Shown in pieces: positions 21,071-33,930 of a stretch of 64,000 nucleotides of DNA; position 1 is the stretch's first letter; each line of letters opens with the position of its first letter. A program made the translations under genes and the position numbers. This DNA is from Trichodelitschia bisporula (lineage: Eukaryota; Ascomycota; Dothideomycetes; Phaeotrichales; Phaeotrichaceae): contig ML996695.1 of NCBI GenBank assembly GCA_010356995.1, forward strand, positions 505,061 to 569,060, read 5' to 3'. The notes below the pieces were generated by a model. That model searched no databases, was not told the origin of the DNA, and worked only from the letters and a program-made list of their open reading frames with translations.

Positions 21071-24000
21071 CTAGGCATACATCTCCTCATCCTCATCCGT
21101 CGGATCGCCAAACACATCCCCCACACCCAGTGTACTCTTCCCCTTCCCCTTCCCACTATACACAACCCCATTTCCATTCCCATTAACCTCGACCCCAGAG
21201 GCATGCCCATTAACCCTCCCATCCCCACGAATAAGATACTCATCCTCCTCACTCTCAGCCAACCTCTCCGCCGAGTTCTCATTCCCATTCCCCGCAGCCC
21301 GCAGCGCAAGAACCCCCTTCCCCTTCCCCTTCCCACTGCCCCTCCTCGTCGCCGGCACCAGCCTCCCCGCACTCCGTGGCCTCTCCTCCACCGCCTTCCC
21401 CTTCCCCTCCGCCTCCTTCGTCCCCCCCTCCTTCGTCCCCGCCCCCTCAAACGCCCTCCTCACCCCCTCATAATGCTGCAGTTCCTCCACACTAACACTG
21501 GGCACAAGCTCGCGCTTCGCACTTTCAAAGTCCGCCTCCGTGACCTGCACCGCCGTGTCCTCTTCGCTGGCAAGATGGTCAAAGAAATAAGCCACCGTGA
21601 TCGGAGGCTCGGAAGCCGAGAGCTGCGCGTTGTGCGCCGCGACCTTGGCGTCGACGAGTTGTGCCTGTCGCGTGATGGCCTTGAGCATGGCGTCGGAGCA
21701 GAGGGCGTAGAGATCGGCGCCGGTGAAGGTGAACGGGAGTGTAGAAGCAACACGTTTAAGGCTGAGATCCGGATCGAGGGAGAACCTTGACAACCGATTA
21801 GCCCCCCTCCAAAGAACAAAAAAGAGAAGGGAACTTACTTCCTCGTCAACGCCTCCAAAATCGTCTGCTGCTTGTCATGCGTGTCGCTAATCCCCAGATA
21901 CAACATCTTGTCAAACCGGCCCGGCCTTAGCAGCGCCTGGTCCAGCAAATCCGGCCGATTCGTCGCGCCAATGACGAACACGCCCTCACCGCCATCGCTC
22001 ATCCCATCCAGTTCCGCCAGCAGCTGGGACACAATGCGATCCATAACCCCACCACTATCGCCCTGATTACCACGCTTCGGCGCCACAGAGTCCAGTTCGT
22101 CAAAGAACACAACACAAGGCCTCGCATCCCGCGCCTTCTGGAAAACCCGCCGCACGTTGGCTTCCGACTCACCAATATACATATTCAACAACTCCGGCCC
22201 CTTCACACTAAAAAAGTTAAGGCTGAACTCCGTCGCAATCGCCTTCGCCAAAAGCGTTTTCCCCGTTCCCGGCGGTCCGTAGAAAAGTATCCCGGACCGC
22301 TTCTTCATGCCCTTAGCGAACAATTCCGGGCGTGCGAGGGGTAGTTGAATCGTCTCCATGACCGCGTCCTTGACGTGCGTCAGCCCGCCCACGTCGTCCC
22401 ACCCAACGTTCGGGATCTTAGGCGCGCCAATCGCATCTGCGAAGTTCTTCCTCGCCGTCTCAACCGCGGACTCGAAGTCCGCCTTCGTGAGGCCCAGCGC
22501 GCCCGCCCCGCCCGCCAGCTCCACATCGCGCACCGTGATTTCCGCACCCTCGGGGCCGACGCGCCCCGCCGCCGCTGCGGCGAGCCCCTCGAGGCGCGTG
22601 CGCTTCGCGACGAGCGCGCGCGCAATGACGTCGGAGAGGTCGCCCGCGACCAGGGCGGCCGTTTTCATAGCCACGGTCGAGAGATCCACCTCGGGCGCGA
22701 GGCGGATGCCCGAGTCCTGCACTATGCCGAGCAGGATGCCCTCGCGCTCCTTCTCGTCCGGCGCGCTCATCTCCAGCTCGTGCGTGAAGAGTGCGCGAAT
22801 CCCATCAGGCACCTTATCCACCTCCGTTGTCGTGGCGATAATAACTCTTACACTCCCAAGCACATCTTTCAGCGCGCTAATCATGCGGTCTGCTGTCAGC
22901 GCATCGACGTGCCGTATCAACAGCGCGGTGTACTGCGCGCCGCAGGTCAATGCCCGTTCGGCGCGTGCTTTGAGGAAGGCCTCGGTCTTGACATCGCCAC
23001 CACCGGCGCCGCCTTCGGATAGAATATCGTAAGCGTCCAGGCTGAACACATGTAGCCCGAGATCCGCACACGCGCTTTCCGCAGTGTACGCCTTACCGAT
23101 CAGGCGCTGCGTGCTGGTGAGCAGCACGGCCAGCGGCGGGAGACCCATGTGCATGGCGGCCGGGCTCGTGGCCGCGGACACGAGCTCGCGGAGCCGCCGG
23201 CGGGTTGCGCTGATGTGTGGCTCAGGGGGTTCAGCGGCGCCCAGGGCGCGGGTGGAGGGCCCGGTGGGCGCGGGGAGGTGCTTGAGGCCGAGGTAGTAGG
23301 GCCAGGTGCTGTGTGTCGTAGGCGGGACGGGGCCCTGCTCTGATCCTGCTTGCACCATTTTCGTGTTCGCGGGGTCGATGCTCACGACGCCGCCCCAGAG
23401 GTCTGGGTCTTCATCATCGCCGACGGAGGGTGCAGTCACGGGCCCGACTTTGAACCAGGCGACCGCAGAAGGGAGGGCGGGTTCATCGGAAGCGAGAGTG
23501 TTTTTAGAGCGGAAGAGGATTTCCTCCGCGGCACCTTCTTCGCCGGGTTGGAAGACGGAACGGCCGAGGGATTCGTCGATGGCGATGCCGACGAGGTCGC
23601 CGGATTTGACGATGCGGCGTTTTTGCTCAAAGTAGTCTTTGAGGCCGGCGAAGAGGCTAGGTTGCAGGAGGCGGTCTGTTGAGAGGGGGGTTGAGAGTTT
23701 GAGGAGAGTTACTTCTTTTGCGTAGGGTGGGAAGGCGGAGCTGAGGACTTTGCCGCGGTGGGAGGTTGCCGGACGCGTTGGGTTCTGCGGCGCTGCGGTG
23801 TATAGCGGCGCTACGCGGAGGTGGGTCGGGGCACCGAGATTGGCCAGCAGGAGAGGTGAGACGAACGCCGGAGCGTAGGAATGCGGGGCCATCATGTCGA
23901 GGAAGCTCGTCTTCCGGGAGACCATCTTATGGCTCGGCAGCCGTGCGGACGCACGCTTCGACACACTCTCCGGCAAGCCATAAATCTTCGCCGCGCGCCA

Positions 24001-25497
24001 CTCTGGCATCTCCTCCTCATCGTCAAAGGAGCCCAGTTTCCAAGGCGCGAGCGCATGGGACACCGGCTCAGCCGCCGCCTCGAGCCGCACCCAGTCCCCG
24101 CTAAAACAGCCAATTTTGACGAGCGCGGAGGTATCCACGAAGACGCGGGCCTCCTCGTCGTCCTCCGGCACGGGCTTCGGGTGCAGGAGGTCGTCGGGCA
24201 GACGCTGGAGGAGGCCTTGGGCTTTGAACAGCTTGCTCTTGCCGGGCCCGCCGCGGACGGTGCTCGTTGTGAAGCTGGAGTATGTGGAGCCGGGGGTGGC
24301 GATGCCGTTGGTGTGGAAGGCGCCGAAGCGCGGGGTGGCGGCGCCGGTGGTGGAGAGGATGCCTGTGGAGTGAGGGAGGAGGGTGGGCGCCATGAGGGAG
24401 ATTGTGTCCTCTGAGTCGTCGGAGAGGTCGTCTTGGTCTGTCATTGAGGTGTCCGTGTCCAGATTATCGCTCGTAGATCCGTCGTCGTCTGCCGAGGGCG
24501 AGGGCGCCTGAGAGACGCTCCGCTCCTCGGCTGCCGAGTAAAATGTTTCGTTCGACGTGTCCTCGTCCTCCTCTGGTATGCCACTGCCGATAGCCGCAAT
24601 TGACGAGCCCTTGCTCGGCTTCCGGTGCTTATGCGAGTGCACAATAACCACTCGCGTACTCGGCAGCAACAAGCCCTGCGAAATCGGCTCACAAGCCGTA
24701 ATCTTCGCCGGCGGCGGCGGCGCATGGGTAATCGGATGCGCCGGCAACGGCAACGGAAGCAAATCACCCGCATGTACCAACTTCGGCGCCCTCAACGCAT
24801 CTCTCACCGCCTGGCGCCACACGCTCTCCAGCGCCTTCGTATCCTCAACCTTCGCCCTGGCCTTCGGCACCACAAGCCCGTTATTCCCATACCCCTCGCC
24901 GGCGCCGAATCCCCCGCCGAAGCGCGCCTGCACGTCGGCTAGCTTGCGCAGGGCCTCGGAGTCGAGCGTCACGAAGACGGTTTCTAGGCCCAGCGGCACG
25001 ACATCCAGGACGCGGATCTCGATGGGCGTGTCACGGCGGGGAAAGGCCTTCCCAGGCGCGGCGGACTGCAACGCGTGGAGGAAGGATTGCAGCGCGCCGG
25101 ACGACGCGGGGAAGTGGACTGAGGAGTGTGGGCGGGTGGCGGATTCGGAGCGTGCGGGGGCGCGGACGGGGAGGATGGTCCACTGGGTAGAATGCGGGGC
25201 AGCGAGCGAGGCGGGCTGCCAGGTCGAGATGGCGATGAAGTGGATTTTGGAGGAGTCTTCTGTAGGTGATCCATCTTATGGCGTCAGCTTTTCGTGTCTC
25301 CGCCGAGAAGCGGGAATGGACTCACGTTCGCCTCGCTTCAGACCCGGAAATAGGTCGAGCAGCAGATCCTCGGACAGAATGCCCACATCGTCCTTTAACC
25401 GGTCGTCGAGGAGCAGATGCGCGGAGATAGGCGGACGGTCCTGACGACGTCTGCGGCGGCGCTTGCGGCGCGCGAGAGAGGCGGAGAAGGGGTCCAT
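21071..25497 (-). CDS. pex6: Peroxisomal AAA ATPase Pex6
   Basis: Exons (minus) 25497-25326, 25274-21839 and 21785-21071 give 1440 aa. With Pex1 it forms the hexameric ATPase that pulls the ubiquitinated receptor Pex5 out of the peroxisomal membrane. It has a basic N-terminus, two N-domains with a Ser/Asp-rich linker, a degenerate first AAA domain, then a complete second AAA domain: Walker A GPPGTGKT at about residue 1054, pore segment, Walker B VVFFDELDS at about 1110, and the second region of homology GATNRPDLLDQALLRPGRFD. The third exon carries the AAA lid and a long Gly/Lys/Asn-rich tail that ends DEDEEMYA. The first exon is supported by phase and by absence of another ATG. It converges on prefoldin 2. 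Confidence 0.92.
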
Positions 25498-26356
25498 GAC
25501 GCTGATGCTCAAGGTCTGCAATGCAACTAAACAACAAGGAAGCCGTGATGGTGGTGATGGTGATGAAGGAGTGACTAGAGGGAAGGGCGAATTCGTCACC
25601 GGGGTGGCATTAGACGGTCAGCAGTCAAGCTCCGAGCGCAATTCGGCTCGTGAAAGTTCACCCGCGAGAACAAGTTTGGGGGGGTTGGTGCGCACGCGGG
25701 CGTGGCGCCGGCATGCCGAGGTTAAGGCGTTGTGGCCAATGCCGGACTCGCCGGGGGCGCCGTGGATGCTCGACGTCTGATGGCTGCGAACACGGGCGAT
25801 GGCTTCGCGATGCGTGAGAGATGTGTAGCCGAATGGTGTTTTGGCCTGTACACGCGGAGGGAGCTTCAACATTCTCAGGCAGCAGGTGGGCCTATTGACG
25901 GAGGGTAAGGACCGCTTCCTTTGCACGCCTTGTAGCCGATGACGCTCATTACGCTTTGATTGCCTTAATCTACGAGTCCTTGCCCTTTGGCTGGCTTTGA
26001 TATTGAGTTTTGGCCGCAGGGATCGACCGGTCGGAAGCGTCTCTCTTCCAGTTGTCGACTCCTCAACAGTGTCTGCTTCTCAACACCACGATGCGGAGCA
26101 TCCCCGTTACCTTGGCATGGGTCATTTCAGCCAACGTCTATCTCGGTGACCGTATTTAGTCATTGTAGCAGTTATCTCAGCGATGCCGGAGCGAGCTTTG
26201 GGCGAAAGGCTCAATTCGCGATGCAGGCTTTGTTCCTCTCGCTTTTGAAGCTTCTGTGCTACCTATGGGCCATGATGCGTCGTGTCCCCCTTCTGACTCT
26301 TTCTCCATTCCCATCGCCCTTCCTCTTCTTGTTTCGGTTTTTGAGACCAGACGTCC
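25498..26356. other. Intergenic, no gene seen
   Basis: About 0.86 kb holding the pex6 promoter and the 3' flank of the dynamitin gene. Only short open frames are present. Confidence 0.4.
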
Positions 26357-27735
26357 TTATGACATCTTCTGCACACGAGCTTCAATCTCCCTCACCCAGC
26401 CTCCCACACTAGCCACATTTTCCTTGAGCACCCCCTTGCCTTCCCCCATCTGCTTCTCCAGCCCCTCCAGCGCCTCACGCCAAAGCTTAACCTCCGCGCC
26501 CAAATCCTCCTGCTGCCGGGTTACCTCGTCAAGCGCCGTGCCGGCCCCCGCCGCAGTCGAATGCAACGCCCTCAACGTACGCAACCGCTCCAAAACAAGC
26601 GGCAGCGTCGGCGCCAGCGCATCCAAAGTCCCGAGCTGCGCATACAATGCACCCACCTTCGCCGCACGCTCCCCGTGCCCGAACTCGTCGCCCGCCGCCC
26701 CCGCCGCCGGTGCGCGCAACTTCTCCGCTTCCTTGACCAGCGCGCGCGTCTTCGCGGCCGCAGCGTCGAGGGCCGCGGGGTTGGACGCCAGGGCGTGGAT
26801 GGCGCGATCGAGCGCGTCGAGCGTCGGGACGATGGGCTTGGTGGCGCTGGAATCGGGCATGCTGGTCCCGCTGAGGCCGAGTGCCGATTCGAGGAATGTG
26901 AGGCGGGCGTCGAAGGCGGCGGCTTTGGCCAGGGCTTGGGTGAGTTGTGGGGAGAGAGTTGCGGGCGCTGCGGGCGCGGGGGGTGCGGCGGGAGTGGGTG
27001 AGGGGAGGGCGCTGGGTTTGCTGAGTTTGGCGTATGTGTGGTTGAAGGCTGCTTCGGCGCCCGTGGGGCGGTCGCGTCGCGCTGCGTACACGGCGTCCAG
27101 GGTACTGCTTAGCTGGGTGATTGTAGCAAGGGGCCCCTCCGCATCACTATCCTCGTCCTCCTCGTCCTCCTCATCCTCGTCTTCATCTTCATCCTCATCG
27201 CTATCGCTGCTCTTCGCGGCCTTCTGCTCCTGCGCCAGCGCGCGCACCTCCTCGATCTCGCGCCTCAGCCGCGCAATGCGTCGCTCTAGACTCTCGTCCT
27301 CGGCGTCGCTGCCCGAGCCCAGTTCGCTGCCGTCGTCGTCGTACTTTCGTCGGCGGCGGTGGGAGGTTACGTATGAGCGGCGCTCGCCGGCGACGCGGTC
27401 GGAGAAATCGGCTTGGGTTGCTGAGACGCGCGTGGGGCGAAAGCGTGTGCGGGCGGAGGTGGGTTCGAGGGGTTGCCGGTCTATGGCGGAGGTGCTGCCC
27501 GAGGAGGAGGAGGGTGAGGGTGAGCGGGCGGTTGTGGCCTGGTTCGTATTAGAGGCGGTTAAAGGATATATAGTGGGGAGTTTACCTGGATGGTCGAGAC
27601 GTCGTCGGCCAGATCGGGGGTTTCGTAGACGTCGGGCGCTTGGTCCTAGAGATGTCAGATCGTGCAGCGGTGCAGCAGTAGGGAAATTGTACGTACGATG
27701 TCCGGCAAGGTGGCATATTTCCGTATGGAAGCCAT
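26357..27735 (-). CDS. Dynamitin (dynactin subunit 2, p50)
   Basis: Exons (minus) 27735-27697, 27645-27586 and 27538-26357 give 426 aa. It is a structural subunit of the dynactin shoulder, linking the Arp1 filament to p150; in fungi it is needed for dynein-driven nuclear migration. The start MASIRKYATLPDI joins DQAPDVYETPDLADDVSTIQ across two small introns, the conserved dynamitin N-terminal motif. The rest is coiled coil: SDAEDESLERRIARLRREIE, a long acidic Asp/Glu run encoded by a GAN repeat, and Ala/Leu heptads to LKENVASVGGWVREIEARV. The length is normal. It diverges from LSD1 with 578 bases between starts. Confidence 0.87.
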
Positions 27736-28313
27736 GATGGCCGGTTGATTATGAGGAGAGGTGTTTTGTGTATTTGGAGCTTGGAGCTATGGAGCTCGTC
27801 GCGTGGAGTTGAAGAAGTCAGCACATGGGGGTTTGGCGCTGCATAAATGCCAAGACTAGCCCAACGGACTGCAGAGAAGACAAGAAGATGCGGAGGGCAG
27901 ACAAGAGGCGGAATAGAGCAGAGTGTGTATCATAAAGGAGGCTCTCAAGGTGCGCACCGAAGAGGGAGAAGCCCTCTACGCAACAGAACCAGATGCAGTG
28001 ATGTCGTCGAGTTTAGCTCTTCCCCCTCGCCTACGGTACGAAGGAGGATCAAAGTTTGGCTTGGTGGCTCGGGACAACGTCCACACCCTCCACTTCAAAA
28101 CCTGCCCTTTCCATCTCACCTCACCATCATGTTTCCTTCCTCTGAATGAAAATCGAAATGGCTCAGTCCTCCAGCTTAGTCTCTCCTTGCGCCTTGCGAT
28201 AGTCTGATTGAAAGGGCCAAATACATATATTTTTTCGTCCTTCGAACCGCCACCTGTGCCTGTCTCTCCTGTCACGGGTCCAGACCTCGCAACCTCCGCT
28301 CACTACCCGGTAT
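27736..28313. promoter_or_regulatory. Divergent promoter, dynamitin / LSD1
   Basis: 578 bases between two divergent start codons. No coding sequence is supported. It must contain both promoters and leaders; no specific factor site was identified. Confidence 0.4.
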
Positions 28314-31300
28314 ATGAATGCAGAGGAGCACTCACTTGAACTAGCCATGTTCACCACCCATTCTCATCAAGATACCAATGGCCAACTTTCTTCAATAGGA
28401 GGCACATCCTTCGTCTACACTCCTCCAGAAGACGAGTTGCTGACTGGCGGACTCCTCCCTCCAGATCTCGAGGCCAAATTCGACCTTGACCTCGGGGCGG
28501 CCAAGACCGATAATGCAACTCCCTTCGACGACTTTGACGGCCTCCAGCCGTTTAAGCAATATCATGAATCTGGTCCATCATCTATCCAGATGGGTGATGG
28601 CAATGGGTTGTCGGACCGGGGCGAGAGCCATGGCAGCCATACAAGCCATCTGAGCGTACCTCAGGAGCTTCACGGACCCCAGACATGGGATAATCCAAGC
28701 GAACTCGACTCGTCACCGCTGACAGAACTTGTTTCTAATGAGTCGAAGTCCTCAGCGACGTCCGCTCCTTCACTTCCTCCTATAACACCGGCAAACGCAA
28801 TGGAACTTGGCGTATCACCCATCCAGCGCCAGCTCCTTGATGCCTCTGAGTTCCTTGCCGAGACCAACAGCCAGAGCGGGCCGGGTCATTTTAAGCAGTC
28901 AGTTAATGCAAGATCGTGCGATTCAAACCTAATTTGATCATAGTTCCTCCTCACCCGAATCAACCCTTCCCACAGCCCTCACTGACAGCACCACATCGGG
29001 AAAGAAAAAGCCTGTGGTCGAGTATCGCGCAAAATCATCCATACCAACCGACATGTCGTGGCCTGATTTTGCATGGCAAGGAATACAAGCCGCCTATGCC
29101 TCGCGGCTAAATCCCTTTGCCCTCCACCCGCTCGAGTACCAGTTGTTGAGAGAGCACATCACTCGCCCGCAAGTCACCATCTACCTCAACATCCGGAATG
29201 CTATTCTTCGCCTGTGGCATTCCAATCCTCTTGCAGCAGTCGGCAGGCACGAGGCGGCTGGATGCGCGAGAGACCCTCGCTACTTCCAACTCGCCATCTT
29301 CGCCTTTGAGTTCTTGATACGACATGGTTACATCAATCATGGCTGTGTTGAACTCCCCAACACAGCTCGCTCCATCTCGCGCAGTCTAGGCATGGGCAAA
29401 GGCGTCAGGCGTCGGCCCATTGTGATAATTGGCGCAGGCATGGCCGGATTGAGCTGCGCGAGGCATCTAGAGGGCTTGTTCTTTCAACTTGGCGAACAGT
29501 TCACCCGGAGAGGAGAGCGCCCACCGAAGATCATCCTCCTCGAGGGCCGCAAGCGTATCGGCGGACGTGTGTTCTCTCGTCCCCTTGCTAAGCAAGGCAA
29601 TCTGCCTGACGGACTGCGCAGCACCGCCGAGACCGGGGCCATGGTGGTCATGGGCTTCAACCACGGCAATCCGATGAACGTTCTCATCCGCGGCCAGTTG
29701 GGCCTTCGCTACCATATCCTTCGAGACACTGAGGTGCTGTACGATTACGATGGCACTCCAGTAGACAAGAATCGCGACCACAAAGTGCAGACGCTGTACG
29801 ACAACCTCCTCGATCGCGTCGCCGGATTCCGTAATCCTCTCGTTGTCGTTCCAACTGTCGCTGGTGATCAGGCGTTAATACAGGCCGGACTGGACGCAAA
29901 GGAAGTATCACAAGGCGAGGATGCGCAGGTCATTTCGCAGCTTCAAGACGCCGGCATCATGGTAACTGTCAACGATGGAAGTTCCGTATCAAATGATACC
30001 GTATCTAAGGAACACGCTTCTACTGGAGTCGAAAAGTCTGCTGGTCGGCAGTATCAGCGTGGCAAGCCCGGGACGAAATTGGCAGCGTCCGAAGCAGCCA
30101 AGGACGTTTCTGGCTCTGACTCTCCATCTCGCGATCCTTCGAGCATAGAGCTTCGCCCTTGCCCTGAAGGTTCCCAATACCCGACCCTTGGTCACACAAT
30201 GGATAACATCATCGATCAGTACCAGCGGCAGCTCAATCTAACGCCGCAGGACCTGAGACTCTTCAACTGGCATCATGCGAATATGGAGTACGCAAACGCT
30301 GCACATGTCGACCATCTCAGCCTTTCTGGGTGGGATCAAGGCTTTGGCAATGAGTTTGAGGGGGGACACTGTCTCGTCGTTGGCGGATACACGCAGGTCT
30401 CGAGCGGCTTGTATTCTATGCCATTCAAGTTGGATGTTCGTGTCGGCCACGCTGTCAAGTCAGTCGTTAGTCGTGAGACTAAACAGGACGAGGGATACGT
30501 CACCATCCAGTGCGAGAATGGCGAATCGTTTGAGGCGGAGCGCGTGGTGGTCACAACACCTTTGGGTGTGCTCAAGGAGAAGAGGATACAGTTCAGGCCA
30601 GAGCTACCCGAGTGGAAGCTCTCTTGCATCGACCGCATGGGGTTTGGGCTGCTTAACAAGGTGGGTTACTTCCGTTTCCGGTTTGGCTGCCCAGATATCT
30701 AATCTGAGTCAGGTAATTCTCGTCTACGATGAGCCGTTCTGGGAAGCAGAGCAAGACTTTTTCGGCCTTCTAAACGCAGTCGAAGACGAAGACGACCCCT
30801 ACAACACACGCAACTACGCCAATAACCGCGGCCGCTACTGGCTCTTCTGGAATGCCATCCAAACCAGCGGCCGCCCCATGCTCATAGCCCTCATGGCCGG
30901 CGACGCCGCCCACGCCACCGAAATCACCCCCGACGCCGTCCTCATCAAAGAAGCAACCGCCAGGCTCTCCCGCGTCTTCCCGCATAAGAATGTCCCGCCC
31001 CCGAAGGAGGTGCTCATCACACGCTGGAAACGCGACCCTTTCACCCGTGGCAGCTACTCGTATAACGGGCCCCGCTCGCAGCACGGCGATTATGAGTTGA
31101 TGGCCCAGCGCATCGGGCCGCTGCATTTTGCGGGCGAGCATACGTGTGCGCCGTACCCGGCTACCGTGCATGGCGCATATTTGTCCGGTCTAAGGGCTGC
31201 CAATGAGGTCATCGAGGAGCTACTTGGACCGATTGCGATACCGACACCGCTGGTTCCGCTTAGGCATTTCAAGGCCGAGGCCGCGCCTACCCCTGCGACC

Positions 31301-31948
31301 CCCGAGGCCCTGAATCTCTTCCCTCTCCCCACCGGCACGAAGCGCAAGAAGGGCTACGTCGACGTGTGGGAGCCGATCCACGCGGTCCCGGCGGCTGGGG
31401 GGTCGAGCTCCGACTCCGCCTCCTCGAGTCTACAATCACAAGCCGAAGCCTACGAAGCGCGGATCATCGGCGCCATTCTCGCCGAGCTGGGCGAGCGACC
31501 CATCAAGCCCAGCCGCAGCGTCGCGAACCCGTTCCTCGAGTACCAGAAAGACAGCTGGTACAGAATCAAAGCGCAATGCGACGCGGAGCGCGCCGCGACG
31601 ACAGGGAATCCGAATGCCAGGGCCGGGAGGGATGAGATTCGTACGGCGCTGGGACTGACGTGGCGGACGGCGGATGAGGCGGTTAAGCGGCCGTATGTGG
31701 AGAGGGCGGAGAAGTTGAAGCGCGGGCAGGAGGCGGCGACGAGGGCTTATTTGACTGGGGTGGAGCTTTGGGATCGGGAGGCTGCGAGGATTAGGAGGGA
31801 GTTTATGCAGAGGGAGCCGCCGGCGGAGGAGATTCGCGGACTTGTTACTGGGGGGACGGCGATTGAGGTTGGCGGTGGCAGTATGAGGGCTAAGGGGCGG
31901 AAGGGCGCGAGTGGGGAGTTTGTGGCGCTGGGGGAGGGGGGTTCGTGA
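28314..31948 (+). CDS. lsd1: LSD1-type lysine-specific histone demethylase with HMG box
   Basis: Exons 28314-28897, 28944-30660 and 30713-31948 give 1178 aa. It is a nuclear FAD-dependent amine oxidase that demethylates mono- and dimethyl lysine on histone H3 (KdmA in Aspergillus). The order is a disordered N-terminus, a SWIRM domain at about 240-335 (AAYASRLNPFALHPLEYQLL), the FAD Rossmann motif IGAGMAGLSCARHL at about 356, RKRIGGRVFS, the substrate half with PLGVLKEKRIQF, the C-terminal FAD motif HFAGEHTCAPYPATVHGAY at about 906, and an HMG-box-like domain at about 1030-1110 (PFLEYQKDSWYRIK). The HMG box is typical of fungal LSD1 and absent from animal LSD1. The start may instead be ATG 28347. 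The last intron falls inside the oxidase core and the join restores NKVILVYDEPFW. Confidence 0.9.
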
Positions 31949-33930
31949 TGTTTCGGGGACTTGATGCGGCGGGTCTCGCGGCGGGTCTCGCGGTGTACAC
32001 TAGGGAGCATTGGCTTGTGGTGTTTAGGGACTGTGGGCAGGCATGGAGGGAGGGAGGGTCGGGGCTGGTGTCGGGGTGTATGGTAGTGTGTACACGTTAC
32101 TTACTTCGTTCTCAGGTTAGATTCGCCGATATGCGGCGTGGAAGTTGCGATGGGCAGCATACGAGCACGTGTCGCCGGGGGGGGGAAGGTTATGATATTC
32201 AATGTAATTGAGCAGCTGCTCTTGCCTATGCCACACAAGCGCGGCGCGCTATCTATGGACAGGTCTATGAGTAGAAATATGGGAGGCACAGTCGACGAAA
32301 TGAGGCGAGATGGCCAGGATCGGCAGTGAGATTACTCCGTGTCTTCTCTGCATTGGAGGAGATAGAGGGAGATACACGACATATGTTGCCATATTGAGCG
32401 CGAATGGTCAATCTGCACGTGCACAGTCGAATTCCGGAATCTAGGATTGATGCTCGGTTGGAGCCGAGGAGGCTGGCTTCCGGGCGGTCGTATCACGGGT
32501 GATAGCGCGGGGAGGAGTGGGTATACGTACGTAGATTGTGAGGGCGTTGGGTTTAGTTGGAGATCGGCGACGAGGGGTGGGAGATTGATGGAGATGGTGC
32601 CGGTAGTGTTCTGGTTGGGGAATGTGTTGCGGAGGTGTGGGTTGTGGGTTATGGTCCGCGGGTAGGGTAGGGTGCGTGTGATATAGGATGCTATTCTAAG
32701 TTTGGTGGGAGAGCCGACGGGGTCTGATTACTCTGTTTGGATAGGAAGAGGGCAAAGTAGCGTGTATGTGGATAGAGTGAGTGGTTTGATTAGGGTACGC
32801 CGGCTTTTCGCTAGAAGGAGATGGGCTAATGCCGCGAGAGTGGTTGGAATGGGGGATGTTTCTTCGTTCTCGTTATTCTGGTGTTTCAGGCATGCGACGA
32901 CTGGGGTGTTGTTGCTTTTTGGGCGTTTTTGCGCTTATGGGAGAGTGATGAGTGGTTGTGCTGGATGGGAGTAGTTGTGGTGAGGGTTGATTCCACGGTA
33001 CGGTACATCCGGGGGAATAAGTGGGATGTGTTTAGTGTGTTCCTCAGCCCGGGATGTGCTATTTAGGCAGGAGGGTTAATGCAGACTTTCGGTGTAGATG
33101 CGTGTTTTCGTTCCAGTGTTTGGCTCGAGTACAGCGGCAAATTGGAGTTGCAGAGCTTGTTGGTTTGGTGTAGCGGCGAGTAGTGTCAGGTCGTGTGGCA
33201 TGGAGCATGTGGCAGAGCCTTCGGCCTACTGCGGACATAGTGCGGGCGTAACACGGGCGTGCAAGCGGAATAGCCGGTCGGAACGAGGACCAAAAGTAGG
33301 TTGGAAGTTGCCTACAATTCGGCGGCTACTCTGCGGCAAAGTGGGTATGCATTACAGTGTACGCCGTACTTGGGAATCCAGTGGTGCAATATGGAGCCGG
33401 GCGAAGTGTTGGAGTCATGCAGTCAGGCAAATATTCAGTAATCAGTTATGCAGGCCAGTATGCAGATTGCCTGCTAGCCTAATACGCGCGCTTCAGAGCT
33501 GCATAAGGAGTACTTGTTATCGCTATTCAACTCGCTCTCTCCTCATGCATATTGCTAGGGTCCACTAATAACATAGCAATAGTTAGTGGTGCCTGTGTTT
33601 CCTCGTCTGATCTACTTTTTCCGCTTGCTTCTCCTTTTTCCCTTCTTCATCTTCTTCATCTTCTTCTACTTCCCCCAATCTCCCTGTACTTCTCTCAATC
33701 TCCCCCTCTTCTCTCTCTCTTCTGTCTTTCTTCCCTACTCTCTCATTTGCGCTTTATTGCCGTCTTCTCGCCATTGCGGACCGGTATTGTGTTTTCCTTT
33801 TGCGAGCAGCAATCGTCTTCAGCGCGTTGCTTGCTCAATCGTTCTGTGTAAGCACAAGTGGAGTCAATAGGCACCTGCCGTCCGATTCACCCTGGACTTC
33901 AGAGGAATTAGGTGCAGCGCCTTAAACAAA
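31949..33930. other. Long intergenic interval
   Basis: Nearly 2 kb without a supported gene. The first 1.2 kb is rich in G and T on the plus strand. The last 350 bases are a strong C/T tract with CTT repeats (about 33600-33730), typical of a fungal promoter ahead of the gene at 33931. A 12-bp tandem duplication occurs at about 31969-31992. Confidence 0.45.
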